Of a stretch of DNA of 22,219 nucleotides, positions 7,980 to 16,079 are shown one piece after another; within the stretch, counting starts at the first letter, position 1; every line of letters begins with the position of its first letter. This DNA comes from Chara braunii (Eukaryota > Streptophyta > Charophyceae > Charales > Characeae), in assembly GCA_003427395.1 (NCBI GenBank), contig BFEA01000263.1, positions 1,776,111 through 1,798,329 on the forward strand. The letters are read 5' to 3'. The translations under genes and the position numbers were made by a program. The notes beneath the pieces were generated by a model. It ran no database searches and had not been told where the DNA came from. It was given only the letters and a program-made list of their open reading frames with translations.

Positions 7980-8480
7980 AAGTGTATGAATCTTGTCCTT
8001 GCGGCGCATCGACTCTTTTCTTGCATAATGACCTCTGTTTTAATCTCATCTCTCTCATGAATGCTAGTTGTCATTATCATAGTAAATCTCTCTATATGAA
8101 GCGATATCGGGTATGCATGTGAAATGCTGGAAAACTTTTTTCGGAATGTATTGGTGAATCTCGTGCATAATGGCATTCAACCTCCTTCCTTCCCTCTTCG
8201 ATGTCGCGTGGGAAGCTAGCCGACTCTTGTCATGCATGATGACCCCTGTTGAATCCTCCTCTCTCTCATGAATGCTAGTTGTCATTTTCATAGGAAAGCT
8301 CTCTGTGGGAAACGATAGCAAGTATACATATAAAACGCTCAAACAACCATATTTGAGCATATTGGTGAGTCTCGTGCATGACGGTGTTTGACCTCCCATT
8401 TTTTCTTCTTTTTTTGCGAGTAGGAAGCTAGCTGTATAAGGCTACGACATGCTTCTTACTTGGGCAATAATCACCTGTGC
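7980..8480. repeat. Tandem repeat of about 211-230 bp, two copies plus partial ends
   Basis: Landmarks recur in order. GCATAATGACC (8023) is matched by GCATGATGACC (8234) and, more weakly, by GCAATAATCACC (8464). CTCTCTCATGAATGCTAGTTG occurs near 8051 and again near 8263. GGTGAATCTCGTGCATAATGG (about 8152) is matched by GGTGAGTCTCGTGCATGACG (about 8363). GGAAGCTAGC occurs at about 8211 and 8423. The copies are clearly diverged. The minus-strand open frames repeat the same peptide phrases and look like by-products. Confidence 0.85.
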
Positions 8481-9469
8481 ATGACTAGTTCTTCTATTTC
8501 GAATGATCCTTTGCCTAAAACCTGCACGAGCAGATGTGTGTGGGCAAGCTTGTCCTCGAGACGTCGAACGTACATTGAGCGAGGAGTGGCAGGAGTAGAC
8601 GCACGAGCGGCGCGGGGCATCCCATAAGGGGGAGAGCCAGGTGGCGCGACGGTCATGCATAGGGGAGGGAGAAGCGGGGCACCCGAAAAAGCTGAGACCA
8701 TGGCGGGTTGTGGTCCCGTGGCCGTAGTGACCGGAATCTGGGCGGGTTCGCCCGTAGAGTGAGGGAGGGCCTGGCCCGTGGTGGCCGTCGTGCTAGGGGC
8801 GTGGACGGTCACCAGGATGGCCGAGTCGGGCGAGGCTGAGGAGGAAGAAGCTCCGTCGTGGCCACCATGTCGGAGGCCGGGGGACCCGGACTGGGAGCCA
8901 GGAGAAGAGAGTGGGGGGAGGAAGGACGGTCGCCGTTCTGGAGTTGCCGCAGTCCAACGGCAAGAGTCGCCACATGCGCTTGTAAGGGCGCAAGGAGAGA
9001 GGTGATGAGGGTGGTGCATATCCCCCTGGGGCTGATGGCTCTGGTCCGCCGGTACGGGTAAGAAGCCCGGTGCCGAGGTCGTCGTCGCGTCCACGGCTTG
9101 TGGCACGCCGTCGGCCAATGGGGAGGTGACGGGTCAGGCTGGAGGGGGCCAGAGGAGGTCCGCGTGAGTGGAGGGCGTAGGGGGGGGTCCGCGGTAGAAA
9201 GCGACGGGCGGCGCTAGTGAGTCGAGCGCGGGTGCCTCAAAGGGGGAAGGGTGGTTCGAGTCTAGGGTGCCCGAATGGAAAAGGGGAGTAGGGGGGCTTA
9301 GGGAAACCCAAAACCCTAAAAAAACCCTAAGAAAACCCTGACCGGAGTTTGAGTGGTTAAAGTAGGGTACCGGTGAACTAATCATAAAAATAAAATAGCA
9401 AGTATGGGGGGGGGGGAGGAAAGGGGGGAGGAAAGTGCAAGGAAGATGAGCAATAGCGAACTTCAACAA
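8471..9469 (-). pseudogene. GC-rich open stretch of unknown origin, one internal stop
   Basis: On the minus strand one phase stays open for almost 1 kb, broken by a single TGA at 9134-9136. The downstream part (9118 to 8471) would give about 215 residues but lacks an ATG at its head; its first Met lies some 30 residues in. The product is Pro/Ala/Ser/Thr-rich (low complexity) and ends with a hydrophilic helical segment (MYVRRLEDKLAHTHLLVQVL). GC content is visibly higher than in the flanks. Telomere-like boxes lie within its upstream part. It could be a degraded first ORF of a retroelement, an exon of an unrecognised gene, or non-coding GC-rich DNA. No family is recognised and no function is proposed. 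Confidence 0.3.
9303..9339 (-). other. Telomere-like / telo-box cluster
   Basis: Three AAAACCCTAA-like units and one CCCTGA variant lie in tandem with A-rich spacers on the plus strand, which is TTAGGGTTTT on the minus strand. This resembles plant telomere sequence or the AAACCCTAA telo-box of plant promoters and 5' leaders. Confidence 0.55.
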
Positions 9470-9479
9470 TCAAACAACA

Positions 9480-9948
9480 TCATACACATGAGACTAGATA
9501 GTTGTGACCTCGAACCGAAAGCAAATTGCATTACGAGTTTCACCAAATAAGAGCACACCAAAATATTATAGTTGACAATGCTGGAATAGTCTCATCATCA
9601 TCATCAATGAAGAACCAATGTTGATATCCTATTTGGCGCTCGGCGCCCAGACTACAGATGGCAGATCCTATCTAGCCTACTCTACAATGCCGCTGATGAC
9701 GTCAACAGCTCCCCGAAGTACGAGCAAATATCGGCCAATGCCGCATGCTTCAAGCACCAGGTATGTCTCTCGTATCACTCACAACCCCGTTCCCCAACTC
9801 ACAGTTGCCACGCGCACCCAAGGACCACCATGTGCCCCATCCAGCATACAGCAGCGCAACTAGGCTATGGTTGCCTGCTACTTCGACCTCGCCCGTGAGC
9901 ACGTGAGCCTGGCAAGCGATAGTGCAGCAGCGCTTGCGCACAAAGCAA
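9480..9948. other. Anonymous stretch, no gene seen
   Basis: AT-rich sequence with a short TCATCATCATCATC run (9591-9606) is followed by GC-balanced sequence. No domain, RNA or repeat was recognised. A 5-bp hairpin GGCGC-TCG-GCGCC lies near 9635-9647. Confidence 0.45.
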
Positions 9949-10204
9949 TTAGTGCCCGAATGTCCAATCCATAGGAAGGGCCTTCCCTATATTGAAGCGC
10001 CTGCGGCTGCGTGCTGTCCTGCGGTACTGGGCCCCGGTCCAGAAGCTTCCGGTAGGCCCAGGTAGGCTGAGCCTCAGTTCGAAGTCAACATGCCCGGGGT
10101 CTGTGGTGGTTACCAACACCCAACTGCCCTCGGCCTTTGTTCGGTCCACTTTGTGTATTCGGTGTCGGGATTGGTGGGTCCCGAATAACGTCCCGTCACT
10201 CAAG

Positions 10205-10216
10205 AGCCTGTATATA
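10205..10216 (+). promoter_or_regulatory. Candidate TATA box
   Basis: GCCTGTATATAGCC is a strong TATA-type motif, followed by a purine-rich stretch. No coding sequence is seen downstream. It may be the promoter of a non-coding element or coincidence. Confidence 0.3.
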
Positions 10217-10885
10217 GCCAAATTGTGCATGACGGAGAAATCGAGAGTAAGGAGGCAAGAGAGAGAAAACACAAAGGACGAGGTCGCTGAAAGGAATGAT
10301 GCACTAGGATGAGAACCGCAGGGGGGAAGAACCAGCGACGACAAGCAAGTAAGCGCAAGGACATGGGCACATAGGGGCATAGCCTGAGGCCAGGAGGGCC
10401 ACCAAAATTCGGTTTGAATAAGGCCAAGGGGCCGTCAACTTGAAAAATGAGACGCGTCGGACGACGAGAGAACAGGGTAGCTGTGAGGTGGACGACCCCG
10501 ATGACCGTGGGACGCTAGAAAATAAGGGTCCAACGTGGGGGTCACCCATGGCAATTAGCGGGAACCTCGGAATGGAGGCCCCGCGGCCGGAGAAACTGGC
10601 ACGCGCGAGGCCCGAGAAAGACAAGGGAAAGGGGTCGCCGTGGGGTGGTAGATGCCCAAAGAGCATAGGACACCTTGGGGAAAGGCACCAGGGGCCACGT
10701 GAAACTAAGTAAAAATAATGGTATCCGAGATAAAATATATCGGGGACCACCGGCGGGATCAAGTGTCGGAACCGCCGACGGGACAAAGTGTCGGGGACCA
10801 CCGGTGGGACAAGTGGCGGGGACATGAGAAAGCCTCAAAAGAAAACGGTGGAGCGGCACGTGAAAACAATGAAAAGAAGATGCAC

Positions 10886-10907
10886 CGTCAAGATCGGGAT
10901 CTTGACG
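10886..10907. repeat. Perfect inverted repeat, 10-bp arms, 2-base centre
   Basis: CGTCAAGATC pairs with GATCTTGACG. The equivalent place in the second duplicate, 12177-12205, also forms a hairpin. Confidence 0.85.
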
Positions 10908-10930
10908 ACCAAAAATACCAGCACCACTAG

Positions 10931-10946
10931 TGCAAGCACTAGCGGT
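10931..10946. repeat. Perfect inverted repeat, 7-bp arms
   Basis: CTAGTGC-AA-GCACTAG lies just after the preceding hairpin. The second duplicate has ACTAGTG/CACTAGT at the matching place (about 12220-12237). Confidence 0.75.
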
Positions 10947-11879
10947 AGCAAACGGGAATGCCAAAAAGAAAAGAAAAAGTAAAGAAACTCTAAGTGGGAG
11001 GCGTGGGAGCAATACGAAAAATCTCAGATCAGCCTCCTTCAAGAAAATGGAGTCAAAAGAGACCCCATGTGAAAAATAGGCCTCCGGGAGAAAATCAGAG
11101 TAGGAGGGGCTACTGTGGGAGAGAAATAAAGGAAAAAGGAAGGTTCCATGGGCATGAGGGAGCCATTATTGTAGTCCGAGATGTAACGGACTGCACCATT
11201 GGCATAGGAAGGGCCAAAACTAAGAGGAAGGGCCTAGAAAAGGGCCTTAACAACCACTTGACACTTGGCATGCTAGAAAGAGAAAAAAATAAAAAGAAAA
11301 ATGTGGAAGAATAAAACAAAAAGAGTGAGAGGGAGTGAGTGAGTTTGCTGTCAGTAGGGACTATCACAAGTAGGGACTGACAGGTCTCTACTGTCAAAGA
11401 AATGAGGAAAAAGAAAAAAAAAGAAAAGACAAAAGAAAAAAAAAAAAGAAAAATGCCTTAACGGTAAAAAAATACCACTAGGGGAGATACATCCGTGACC
11501 AGATTCATTCTGGAATATGGCGGTTGCAAAAGACCTTGGATTTTCTGTTGATTTTGCAGAGAAAAATCAAGAAAAATCAAGGCCCCATGCAACCAAAATA
11601 CAACGGATTACATGGGGAGGGAGAAACACATGTTTTAGGTGCATCCGAAGCCAGAATTGAGTCCGGATGCACTTGGAAGTTTACCCTTTTTTTTTTTTTT
11701 TTTTTCAATTGAGGGCTAGTTGTGGGGCATTGGGGTTTAGGAAATTGACCCCTATTGCAGTCCGAGTTGCAACAGACTGCATGAGGATGCCTAGGCTAAG
11801 GGAAAATAAGCCACGGCAAGCCCAAGGGGCTATAAAAAAGTGATTTTGACATGAGGCAAGTAGAGACGGTAAACGACAA

Positions 11880-11900
11880 CCGTGAGATGAGATCTCACGG
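11880..11900. repeat. Perfect inverted repeat, 9-bp arms, 3-base loop
   Basis: CCGTGAGAT-GAG-ATCTCACGG. A related structure is seen at 12837-12863, where CCATGA pairs with TCATGG. The central pair has changed on both arms (G:C to A:T). Confidence 0.85.
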
Positions 11901-12176
11901 CCAAGAAAAAAAAAATCGTTACACATGTGACACCTATGGAAGGGATATTGGAACCACCAAGGGCAAGGAGGTCCCAAAATAAAAATGGGACACAATCCGG
12001 GATGTTGCCGGGGATTAAGTGGGCCCAAATAATACTAGTCGAAAAACGGGACGCGCGCCGGCGAGACTACCGGCGGAACAAGAAAATGGAACTAGTACAG
12101 GGGAAAGTGGCGGGGACTTGGGATGTCCCAAGGCAACCATGAGCCAAACACAAGAAATAATCGCACAAGCAAATGG

Positions 12177-12205
12177 CACCGTCGAGATCGAGGATCTAGA
12201 CGGTG
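12177..12205. repeat. Inverted repeat, 13-bp arms with one mismatch, 3-base loop
   Basis: CACCGTCGAGATC pairs with GATCTAGACGGTG around GAG. It is the counterpart of the hairpin at 10886-10907. Confidence 0.83.
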
Positions 12206-12505
12206 GAAAATATTAGCACCACTAGTGCAAACACTAGTAGGGATAAATGAGAGGGCCATGAGAGAAAAGAAAGTGAAATAATGGTATTGGGAGGGCTGCC
12301 CAGCAGTCCGAGAAATCCCGGACTAGCTAGGCATAAGAAGATAGAGCCTTTAGGGGCTCAACATGGGAAAAAGGCTGTCCAAGGAAAATTGGAGCAAAAG
12401 GGGTTCAAAATTGGAACTAACGGAGACAAAATGAAGCTCCCTAGGAGCATGGGGGTGCCATTGTTGTAATCCGAGATATAACGGCCAACTATTGAGTCTG
12501 AATCT

Positions 12506-12529
12506 GGCCATGGATGAGGATCCATGGCC
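12506..12529. repeat. Perfect inverted repeat, 10-bp arms, 4-base loop
   Basis: GGCCATGGAT-GAGG-ATCCATGGCC. Confidence 0.88.
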
Positions 12530-12724
12530 TAGAAAAAAACTCAACAGCTAGTTGATACTAGTCACATAAAAAAAAAAGAAAAATAAAATAAAATGAGAGA
12601 AAATGGAGGGAGAATGAGACAAGGGAAGAAAAGAGTGGAGGAGAATGTGCTAGCCTATTGGGACCTGCGTAGTAGGGGCTGGCAGGTCCAAACTATGACC
12701 TCATCCCTCCTAGAATGGGGGTGG

Positions 12725-12738
12725 GCAATCCGGATTGC
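12725..12738. repeat. Perfect 14-bp palindrome
   Basis: GCAATCC-GGATTGC with no spacer. Confidence 0.8.
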
Positions 12739-13076
12739 AGAGATATGACCCTTGGGGCAATATCTCCACAAAATCTGAATTAAAAAGAGAAAAATAAAAG
12801 AAAATGCAAAGGGGAGATGACCATTTTTTTTGTGGACCATGAATCTGAGATCATATCTCATGGTGGAGAGAAACTAGCCGTTTTTGTGGGCCAACCCAAA
12901 ACGGCTAGCTCCAGAATGAGGTGGCAGCCCAAAATGGAATGAAAAAAAAGAGGGAAAGAGACAAAAATGTGCATTTGGCCCAAAAAGAGAGTCAGATGCA
13001 CCAAAAGTTGAAAAATTGAACTTAGGGGCCCAAATTTGAAGCAAGGGCTACTTGGGGTTAACTCGGAATATTGTTG

Positions 13077-13103
13077 GCCTTGGATCTCAGCTAGATCCAA
13101 GGC
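13077..13103. repeat. Perfect inverted repeat, 11-bp arms, 5-base loop
   Basis: GCCTTGGATCT-CAGCT-AGATCCAAGGC. A 6-bp inverted repeat CCGAGG/CCTCGG follows at 13114-13137. Confidence 0.88.
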
Positions 13104-13170
13104 TGAAACTGCACCGAGGCATGGGAAAATACCTCGGCTTACCCAAAATGGGGTAGAAACTGAAAAAATC

Positions 13171-13199
13171 GAGAAAAAGGCCCACTAGGCCTTTTTCTC
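13171..13199. repeat. Perfect inverted repeat, 12-bp arms, 5-base loop
   Basis: GAGAAAAAGGCC-CACTA-GGCCTTTTTCTC, the longest perfect stem found in the block. A further CATGGG-GAGG-CCCATG lies at 13405-13420. Confidence 0.9.
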
Positions 13200-13450
13200 T
13201 CAAGTAAGGCTGCCCCTTGGGCATTGGGACCCAAAAGGGCAACATTTTGGAAATGGAAAAGAGGCTGAAGGAGGCCAAGAGGCATTCCGAGTGGGTACCA
13301 GCCACTCAGACTGCATGTACTTGGCCAAAATGAGGCCCTGGTACCTCCGGAAGGGCCTAGTGGTGGAATTTTGCATTGGGGGTACCTCGGTTCACCTCAA
13401 GGCACATGGGGAGGCCCATGGGCTGGTCAGAGTGCTGGTTTCAGCCTACA

Positions 13451-13883
13451 TAAGATGAGGATTCAGTCCGCCACACTCACATTTGCATGAGGAGTGTCCA
13501 TGCCGCCCAAACAAGCTCATAGGAGCACTTTCTCACTTGGAGAGAGGAGAGGGGAACCCCTACCAGTTGGAGAGTTCAGAGGAGACTGTGAGCAAGGAGA
13601 GAGAGCTCTAGAGGTTAATGGAGGTGAGGTTGGCCTAGGAGGGTGATCCGCCATAGCCCCCAGGGTGTGAGGAAGAGAGAGAGGCTAGAGGGAGTCCCAT
13701 TAGCCCTCCTAGAGGGGAGGACTCCATAGCTATAGTAGGAGAAGTTTGCCATAGCTTGGGTAAAGTTGAGAGAGGAAGGAGAGAGGGGCTTGAGGAAGAA
13801 GAGAGCCATAGCCAAGGCGGTACTTGTACAAGGGAGAGGAAGCTTCATCAAGGTTGGGACTCCATCTCCAAGACCTTGAGAAG
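13451..13883 (+). other. Possible transcribed leader/exon of a non-coding locus
   Basis: A TATA-like CTACATAAG (about 13446-13454) is followed by a GA-rich stretch with no coherent open frame. The stretch ends in a perfect plant-type splice donor context AAG|GTGAGT (cut at 13883/13884). A matching acceptor lies at 14123. This is a speculative reading from signals only. Confidence 0.3.
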
Positions 13884-14072
13884 GTGAGTGGAAAGGAGGA
13901 AATCCTTCTTCTTCTCCTTCTTCTTCTTCTTCTTCTTCTTCTTCTTCTTCCTCTTCATCTTCTTCTTCTTCTCTTCCTTCTTCTTCCTCTTCTTCTTCTT
14001 TTTTTTCCTCCTACTCCTTCTTCTCCTTCTTCTTCCTCTTTTTCTTCTTCTTCCTCTCCTTCTTCTTCTCCT

Positions 14073-14113
<41 letters not shown>

Positions 14114-14123
14114 TTCTTTCTAG
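13884..14123 (+). other. Candidate 240-base GT-AG intron made largely of a CTT tract
   Basis: It begins GTGAGT at 13884 and ends TTCTTCTTTCTAG at 14123, with over 200 bases of pyrimidine between, so the microsatellite would serve as an enlarged polypyrimidine tract. No transcript evidence is available; the match of both splice sites may be chance. Confidence 0.3.
13905..14120 (+). repeat. TTC/CTT microsatellite, about 215 bases
   Basis: Imperfect (TTC)n with interspersed CTCC and TTTT units. It is pure pyrimidine on the plus strand apart from one CTA near 14011 and one ATC near 13957. Leu-, Phe- and Lys/Arg-rich open frames across it are by-products. Confidence 0.93.
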
Positions 14124-14128
14124 AGACA

Positions 14129-14381
14129 CTAGTCTAGCTCATGATTTTCACTCACATGATAGTAGGTGATGTTCCGATTCTTCCTTAAATGATTTCATGC
14201 TTCAATCTTGTGTTTTTTTCTAGTCTAGCTCATGCTTTTCACTCACATGATAGTAGGTGATGTTCCGATTCTTCCTTGAATGATCTCATGCTTCAATCTT
14301 GTGTTTTTCTCTAGTCTAGCTCATGCTTTTCATTCACATAGTAGTAGGTGATGTCCCGATTCTTCCTTGGTTGACCTCATG
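14129..14381 (+). repeat. 91-bp tandem repeat, 2.8 copies, cut by element 2
   Basis: Units start at 14129, 14220 and 14311 with CTAGTCTAGCTCATG. The first two are 91 bases each. The third breaks off after CCTCATG at 14381, exactly where the element 2 LTR begins. Confidence 0.93.
14377..14381. repeat. Predicted left target-site duplication of element 2 (TCATG)
   Basis: TCATG lies directly before the LTR end. The partner copy lies outside the window, so it is a prediction. Confidence 0.4.
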
Positions 14382-15687
14382 TGTTACATGCACAACTATG
14401 TGATGTTCGTAATAACCGACGAACTACAATGTGATGAAAAGGACTGAATGGACAATGCAGTGCGAGTAGAATCTTGACAGACAATGTGCATTCTCATACA
14501 TACAAAAGGTGTTGAAAAGCGCAGGGAAGACTTAGATACAAAGACTGACATGACAGGGACTGACCTCATTCACGTAGTACAGAGTAGCGAAGCGGAATGC
14601 TAGAATGCTACTAACAATCAATGTTTGGACTCAGACTAAACATACATCGTATCCATCACCAGGTGTGAAGGAGTCTGGCGCTGTACACAGGAAGAAAGCG
14701 TCAGGTCCAAACATACACAGACGAAGAGGTAAGGATCAGACGAAAGGAGGGGGAAAGATGGGAATGTCGTTAACACCAAGTCTTCGTCACCAATCCCAAA
14801 TAATCCCTCGTTACCATGTCTGAAGTCCCAACAGCCGAGTCTGGGTCCAATGTCACCGAGCTCTGTCTCTCTTCTCTCGTAGTCTGCAGATGCAGCGAAG
14901 TCAGAAGTTTAGAGGGAGAGAAGAAGATGGTGGATTGAGAAGAGGAAGAAGAAGAACTTTCCCTCTCTCACTGTTACGACCCAGATACTAACCTGAGATG
15001 TTGGCGCTGTGCTGCAGGTACCTCGAAGACGAAGCTGGAGCAACGGCGCTGCAGGTAGGTACCTCTGGCCTCCGCCAAAGCTCTCTCTCTCTCTCTCTAG
15101 TACTACTTAGCTATGACGCCCAACGCTGGAGACTACAACTACCTACTGCGCTAGCGCTGAAGACTACAAGCTAACGCTACTACTACTACATTGCAGCGCT
15201 CCCTCCAGAGCACTGCTCACGAATCCTGAAGACTACAACTACCGACTGCCTACCTCGGAAGTGCATGGGAAGTCCTATGTACTACCTCGGCCTGCCTCCT
15301 GACTACTGGAGGGCGAGTCAGGCCGAGGAGGCAGCTCTTGCGAATGCCGAAGTGTGCCAGGGGCTGGCGTGCAGCAACCTGCTGAGGCTGGCGTGGGAAA
15401 CAGACTAATAATAGTCTGTTCCCGAAACCCTGGTTCGGTGCCGGAGTTTCAGGGCCGGTCGTTCTGATGAACGATCGAAAATGACCCTTCGTTTCAGGCT
15501 AAAAAGGCTGTTGCCATTTTTAGTTTGAAACGAAACAGGGATAGGCCTTGGAATTCAGGCTTTCGGGATGAACCGACATGGGGACTGTAAGCCCTGGATT
15601 TCAGGCTTTCGGCTTGAAGTTCAGGCTTTTGGCATGAAGGACGCAGGCCTACAAAATGGCCTGCGTGTGCACGCGCAGCATGTAACA
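14382..15687 (-). repeat. Element 2 3' LTR (1306 bp)
   Basis: It begins TGTTACATGC and ends GCATGTAACA on the plus strand, a perfect 10-bp terminal inverted repeat. Its left 126 bases match 22094-22219. The right end abuts the polypurine tract. In element sense, U3 (right side) carries repeated TTCAGGCTTTCGG-like motifs. A CT tract lies at about 15082-15100. Confidence 0.93.
15493..15639 (-). repeat. TTCAGGCT repeats in U3 of element 2
   Basis: TTCAGGCT occurs at 15493, 15554, 15600 and 15620 on the plus strand. The last two are tandem 20-base units (15600-15619 and 15620-15639). Lying within 200 bases of the U3 start, they could be promoter or enhancer repeats. This is inference. Confidence 0.55.
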
Positions 15688-15700
15688 CCCCCCCCTCCTT
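15688..15700 (-). other. Polypurine tract, element 2
   Basis: In element sense this is AAGGAGGGGGGGG, directly followed by the LTR start TGTTACATGC. It would prime plus-strand DNA synthesis. The TAA stop of the last coding part overlaps its first two bases. Confidence 0.9.
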
Positions 15701-16079
15701 ATGAAGTCAAGGCGGGGCGAGGGCGAAGCCGTCGATCTGAAGGTGGAACCTGGATGCGAGCGCGGCGGGGAGCCGAGGAAACCGGCTTGCCTTGCATCTT
15801 GCGTTCGTAGCGTGCGAGAACGTCTGGAGCTGTTGCTTGAAGTTCCGCACGGGTTAACCATCGGTCAGCTCGGTGTGTGCAGTATGCAAAATGCACCAAA
15901 TACTCAGTTGGCTTGTTGCCATAGCGTCGCTGGGAGATGATGTCACCGACCTCCTGAAAACCATCTATAGAAGGCGGGTCTTGCGTATGTCTCCCGGGAA
16001 AATCGTCATGGTCCGCTGGCGTGTAGAGAGCCAATTTGGAGCAATCAAAGACTGGGTAGATGGGCGAGTGGCTAGGCAC
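15699..16079 (-). pseudogene. pol: Element 2 pol C-terminus: chromo-like domain
   Basis: This 126-residue stretch is in the same phase as the integrase part and separated from it only by a TAG at 16080-16082; it starts with GTG, not ATG, so it is not an independent gene. The HSPIYPVFDCSKLALYTP region matches the integrase C-terminal link (usual form VFHVSxLK). Residues about 40-95 (FQEVGDIISQRR...EYLVHFAYCTHRADRWLTRAEL) form a chromodomain-like fold. Compared with canonical chromodomains, the first cage position is not aromatic and the W of VxWKGY is F here, so histone-tail binding in the classical way is doubtful. The TAA stop overlaps the polypurine tract. Confidence 0.85.

Larger units (their letters stand above)
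10740..13000 (+). repeat. Diverged tandem duplication with a period of about 1.3 kb
   Basis: Ordered landmarks repeat at nearly constant distance. GCACCGTCAAGATCG (10882) is matched by GCACCGTCGAGATCG (12175). AGCACCACTAGTGCAA (about 10919) is matched near 12215. GCATGAGGGAGCCATT..GTAGTCCGAGATGTAACGG (11151) is matched by GCATGGGGGTGCCATT..GTAATCCGAGATATAACGG (12447). The TAGGGACTGACAGGTC phrase (about 11372) is matched by TAGGGGCTGGCAGGTC (about 12672). A related third block starts near 11755. Indels separate the copies. Confidence 0.75.
9950..13450. other. Long purine-rich non-coding block
   Basis: No open frame in this block shows a recognisable domain, and all are short. The plus strand is rich in A and G. 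The block contains an internal duplication of about 1.3 kb and a series of perfect short-loop inverted repeats, listed separately. It could be a large non-autonomous repeat (LARD-like) or a structured non-coding locus. Neither LTRs nor terminal repeats bounding it were found. Confidence 0.5.

Noticed and set aside
7973-8399. Minus-strand frames with repeated SIHERxE phrases
   Set aside because: They follow the 211-bp tandem repeat, and the peptides diverge without sign of protein-level constraint.
10715-10730. A third primer binding site (TGGTATCCGAGA) marking another LTR element
   Set aside because: Only a partial match; no LTR ends TG...CA and no direct repeat were found around it.
12177-12240. 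Helitron 3' end (hairpin followed by CTAGT)
   Set aside because: A hairpin and a CTRRT-like word are present, but the distance is too long, no TC start was found, and no replication-helicase coding sequence is nearby.
13824-14169. Poly-Leu, poly-Phe and poly-Lys/Arg frames
   Set aside because: They are translations of the CTT microsatellite in different phases.
15699-16079. Independent small gene for the chromo-like protein
   Set aside because: It lacks an ATG, is in phase with the integrase frame and is separated from it by one TAG only, so it is the pol C-terminus.
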